Source: an uncultured Gammaproteobacteria bacterium
GTDB taxonomy: Bacteria; Pseudomonadota; Gammaproteobacteria; Rariloculales; Rariloculaceae
Assembly: GCA_946887385.1 (NCBI GenBank)
Contig: CAMPKU010000074.1
Location: 1-16,992 of the forward strand
Length of the DNA: 16,992 nt
Direction of reading: 5' to 3'
The first letter of the stretch is position 1; every line of letters starts with the position of its first letter. A program made the translations under genes and the position numbers. This document shows positions 15,281 through 16,992 of the stretch, piece after piece. The notes beneath the pieces are model-generated. The model worked only from the letters and a program-made list of their open reading frames with translations, had not been told where the DNA came from and ran no database searches.

Positions 15281-15904
15281 ATGCCACGTCGCACGGGTTC
15301 GAGCCAGCGTTGGAAACAACGACAGGAGCGCGACATCTACGTCGAGCTTGCAGAGCGCGCGGGCTGGCGATCCCGCGCCGTCTTCAAGCTCGAGCAAATT
15401 CAAGCCAAAGAGCGGCTGCTGAAGAGCGGCACCGTGTGCGTCGATCTGGGCTCGGCGCCCGGTAGCTTCAGCCAGTTGGCCGCGCGGCTCGTGGGTGCCA
15501 CCGGACGGGTCATCGCCGTCGATCTATTGCCCATGGAGGCGATCCCGGGAGTCGAATTCCTGCAAGGCGACTTCACCGCGCCGGAGACCCTTCAGGCATT
15601 GCGGGCGCGTTTGGCGGGCCAGCCCGTGGACCTTGTGATGTCGGACATGGCGCCCAATATCAGTGGCAATCGCGCCATCGATCAGCCTCGCAGCATGGCT
15701 TTGCTCGACGAGGCACTTTTGTTCGCGCGAGAAGTGCTTCGGCCCGGCGGCGATTTCCTCGTGAAGGCGTTCCAAGGTGAGGGCGTCGACGCGTTCACTC
15801 GCGAGCTCAAGACGCTTTTCAAGACCGTGAAAACGATCAAGCCGAAAGCGTCGCGGCCCGAGAGCCGCGAGATTTATTTGCTGGCTAGAAGCTATGGGAT
15901 GTAG
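15281..15904 (+). CDS. rlmE: 23S rRNA (uridine-2'-O)-methyltransferase RlmE (FtsJ/RrmJ)
   Basis: RlmE methylates the 2'-O of U2552 in the 23S rRNA A loop, a late step in 50S assembly. The 207-aa product (E. coli 209) has the SAM motif DLGSAPGSFSQ (55-65) and the full KDKE catalytic tetrad: Lys36 (AVFKL), Asp122 (SDMAPN), Lys162 (VKAFQG) and Glu197 (SREIYL). The N-terminus RWKQRQERDIYVELAERAGWRSRA is basic as expected for rRNA binding. ATG 15281 has no clear Shine-Dalgarno, so translation may be coupled to greA, whose stop is 15 bp upstream. yhbY, usually next to it, is absent. ftsH follows by 50 bp, as in E. coli. Confidence 0.97.
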   Translation: MPRRTGSSQRWKQRQERDIYVELAERAGWRSRAVFKLEQIQAKERLLKSGTVCVDLGSAPGSFSQLAARLVGATGRVIAVDLLPMEAIPGVEFLQGDFTAPETLQALRARLAGQPVDLVMSDMAPNISGNRAIDQPRSMALLDEALLFAREVLRPGGDFLVKAFQGEGVDAFTRELKTLFKTVKTIKPKASRPESREIYLLARSYGM

Positions 15905-15954
15905 TAGGGTCTAACGATAGCTTGCGGCCAGGATGGCTGGCATGAGGTAACGCT

Positions 15955-16992
<1,038 letters not shown>

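Overview
This window is a conserved chromosomal housekeeping block from a GC-rich gammaproteobacterium. The gene order is ssrA, smpB, ratA, bamE, fur, recN, nadK, hrcA, grpE, dnaK, dnaJ, dapB, carA, carB, greA, rlmE, ftsH. Having hrcA directly before grpE, and dapB-carAB after dnaJ, resembles the arrangement I associate with Xanthomonadales and their relatives. The Fur protein has Pseudomonas-like residues. I place it among deep-branching or Xanthomonadales/Nevskiales/Steroidobacter-like gammaproteobacteria, without certainty about the family. There are no mobile elements, CRISPR arrays, tRNAs, rRNAs or accessory islands, and no stretch above 300 bases lacks a gene.

Left part (1-4514). The first 64 bases are the 5' end of tmRNA on the minus strand. 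Its protein partner SmpB lies just upstream on the same strand. ratA is divergent from smpB and converges on bamE. bamE and fur share a divergent promoter region. fur and recN converge so tightly that their stop codons overlap. nadK-recN forms a minus-strand operon with a 6-bp gap. It diverges from hrcA.

Heat-shock part (4598-9422). hrcA, grpE, dnaK and dnaJ encode the HrcA repressor and the full DnaK chaperone machine. Two textbook RpoH (sigma-32) promoters can be read directly, one before grpE and one before dnaK. Both have CTTGAA, a 14-bp spacer and CCCCATnT. No canonical CIRCE operator is visible. However, the grpE leader holds a symmetric inverted repeat that could be a GC-shifted version. 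A perfect 12-bp hairpin lies between dnaK and dnaJ.

Biosynthetic and RNA/protein-maintenance part (9427-16992). dapB (lysine/peptidoglycan) follows dnaJ by 4 bp. carA and carB encode carbamoyl-phosphate synthetase, the entry to arginine and pyrimidines. The carA leader contains two mutually exclusive hairpins, the second followed by a T-run, which looks like an attenuator. greA starts inside the carB stop codon. rlmE and ftsH follow, and ftsH runs off the right edge. The usual gammaproteobacterial neighbours rnfH (after ratA) and yhbY (between greA and rlmE) are missing.

I found no new multi-gene system. The points most worth checking are regulatory: the paired sigma-32 promoters, the CIRCE-like repeat, the carA leader, and a short low-GC codon patch in carB.
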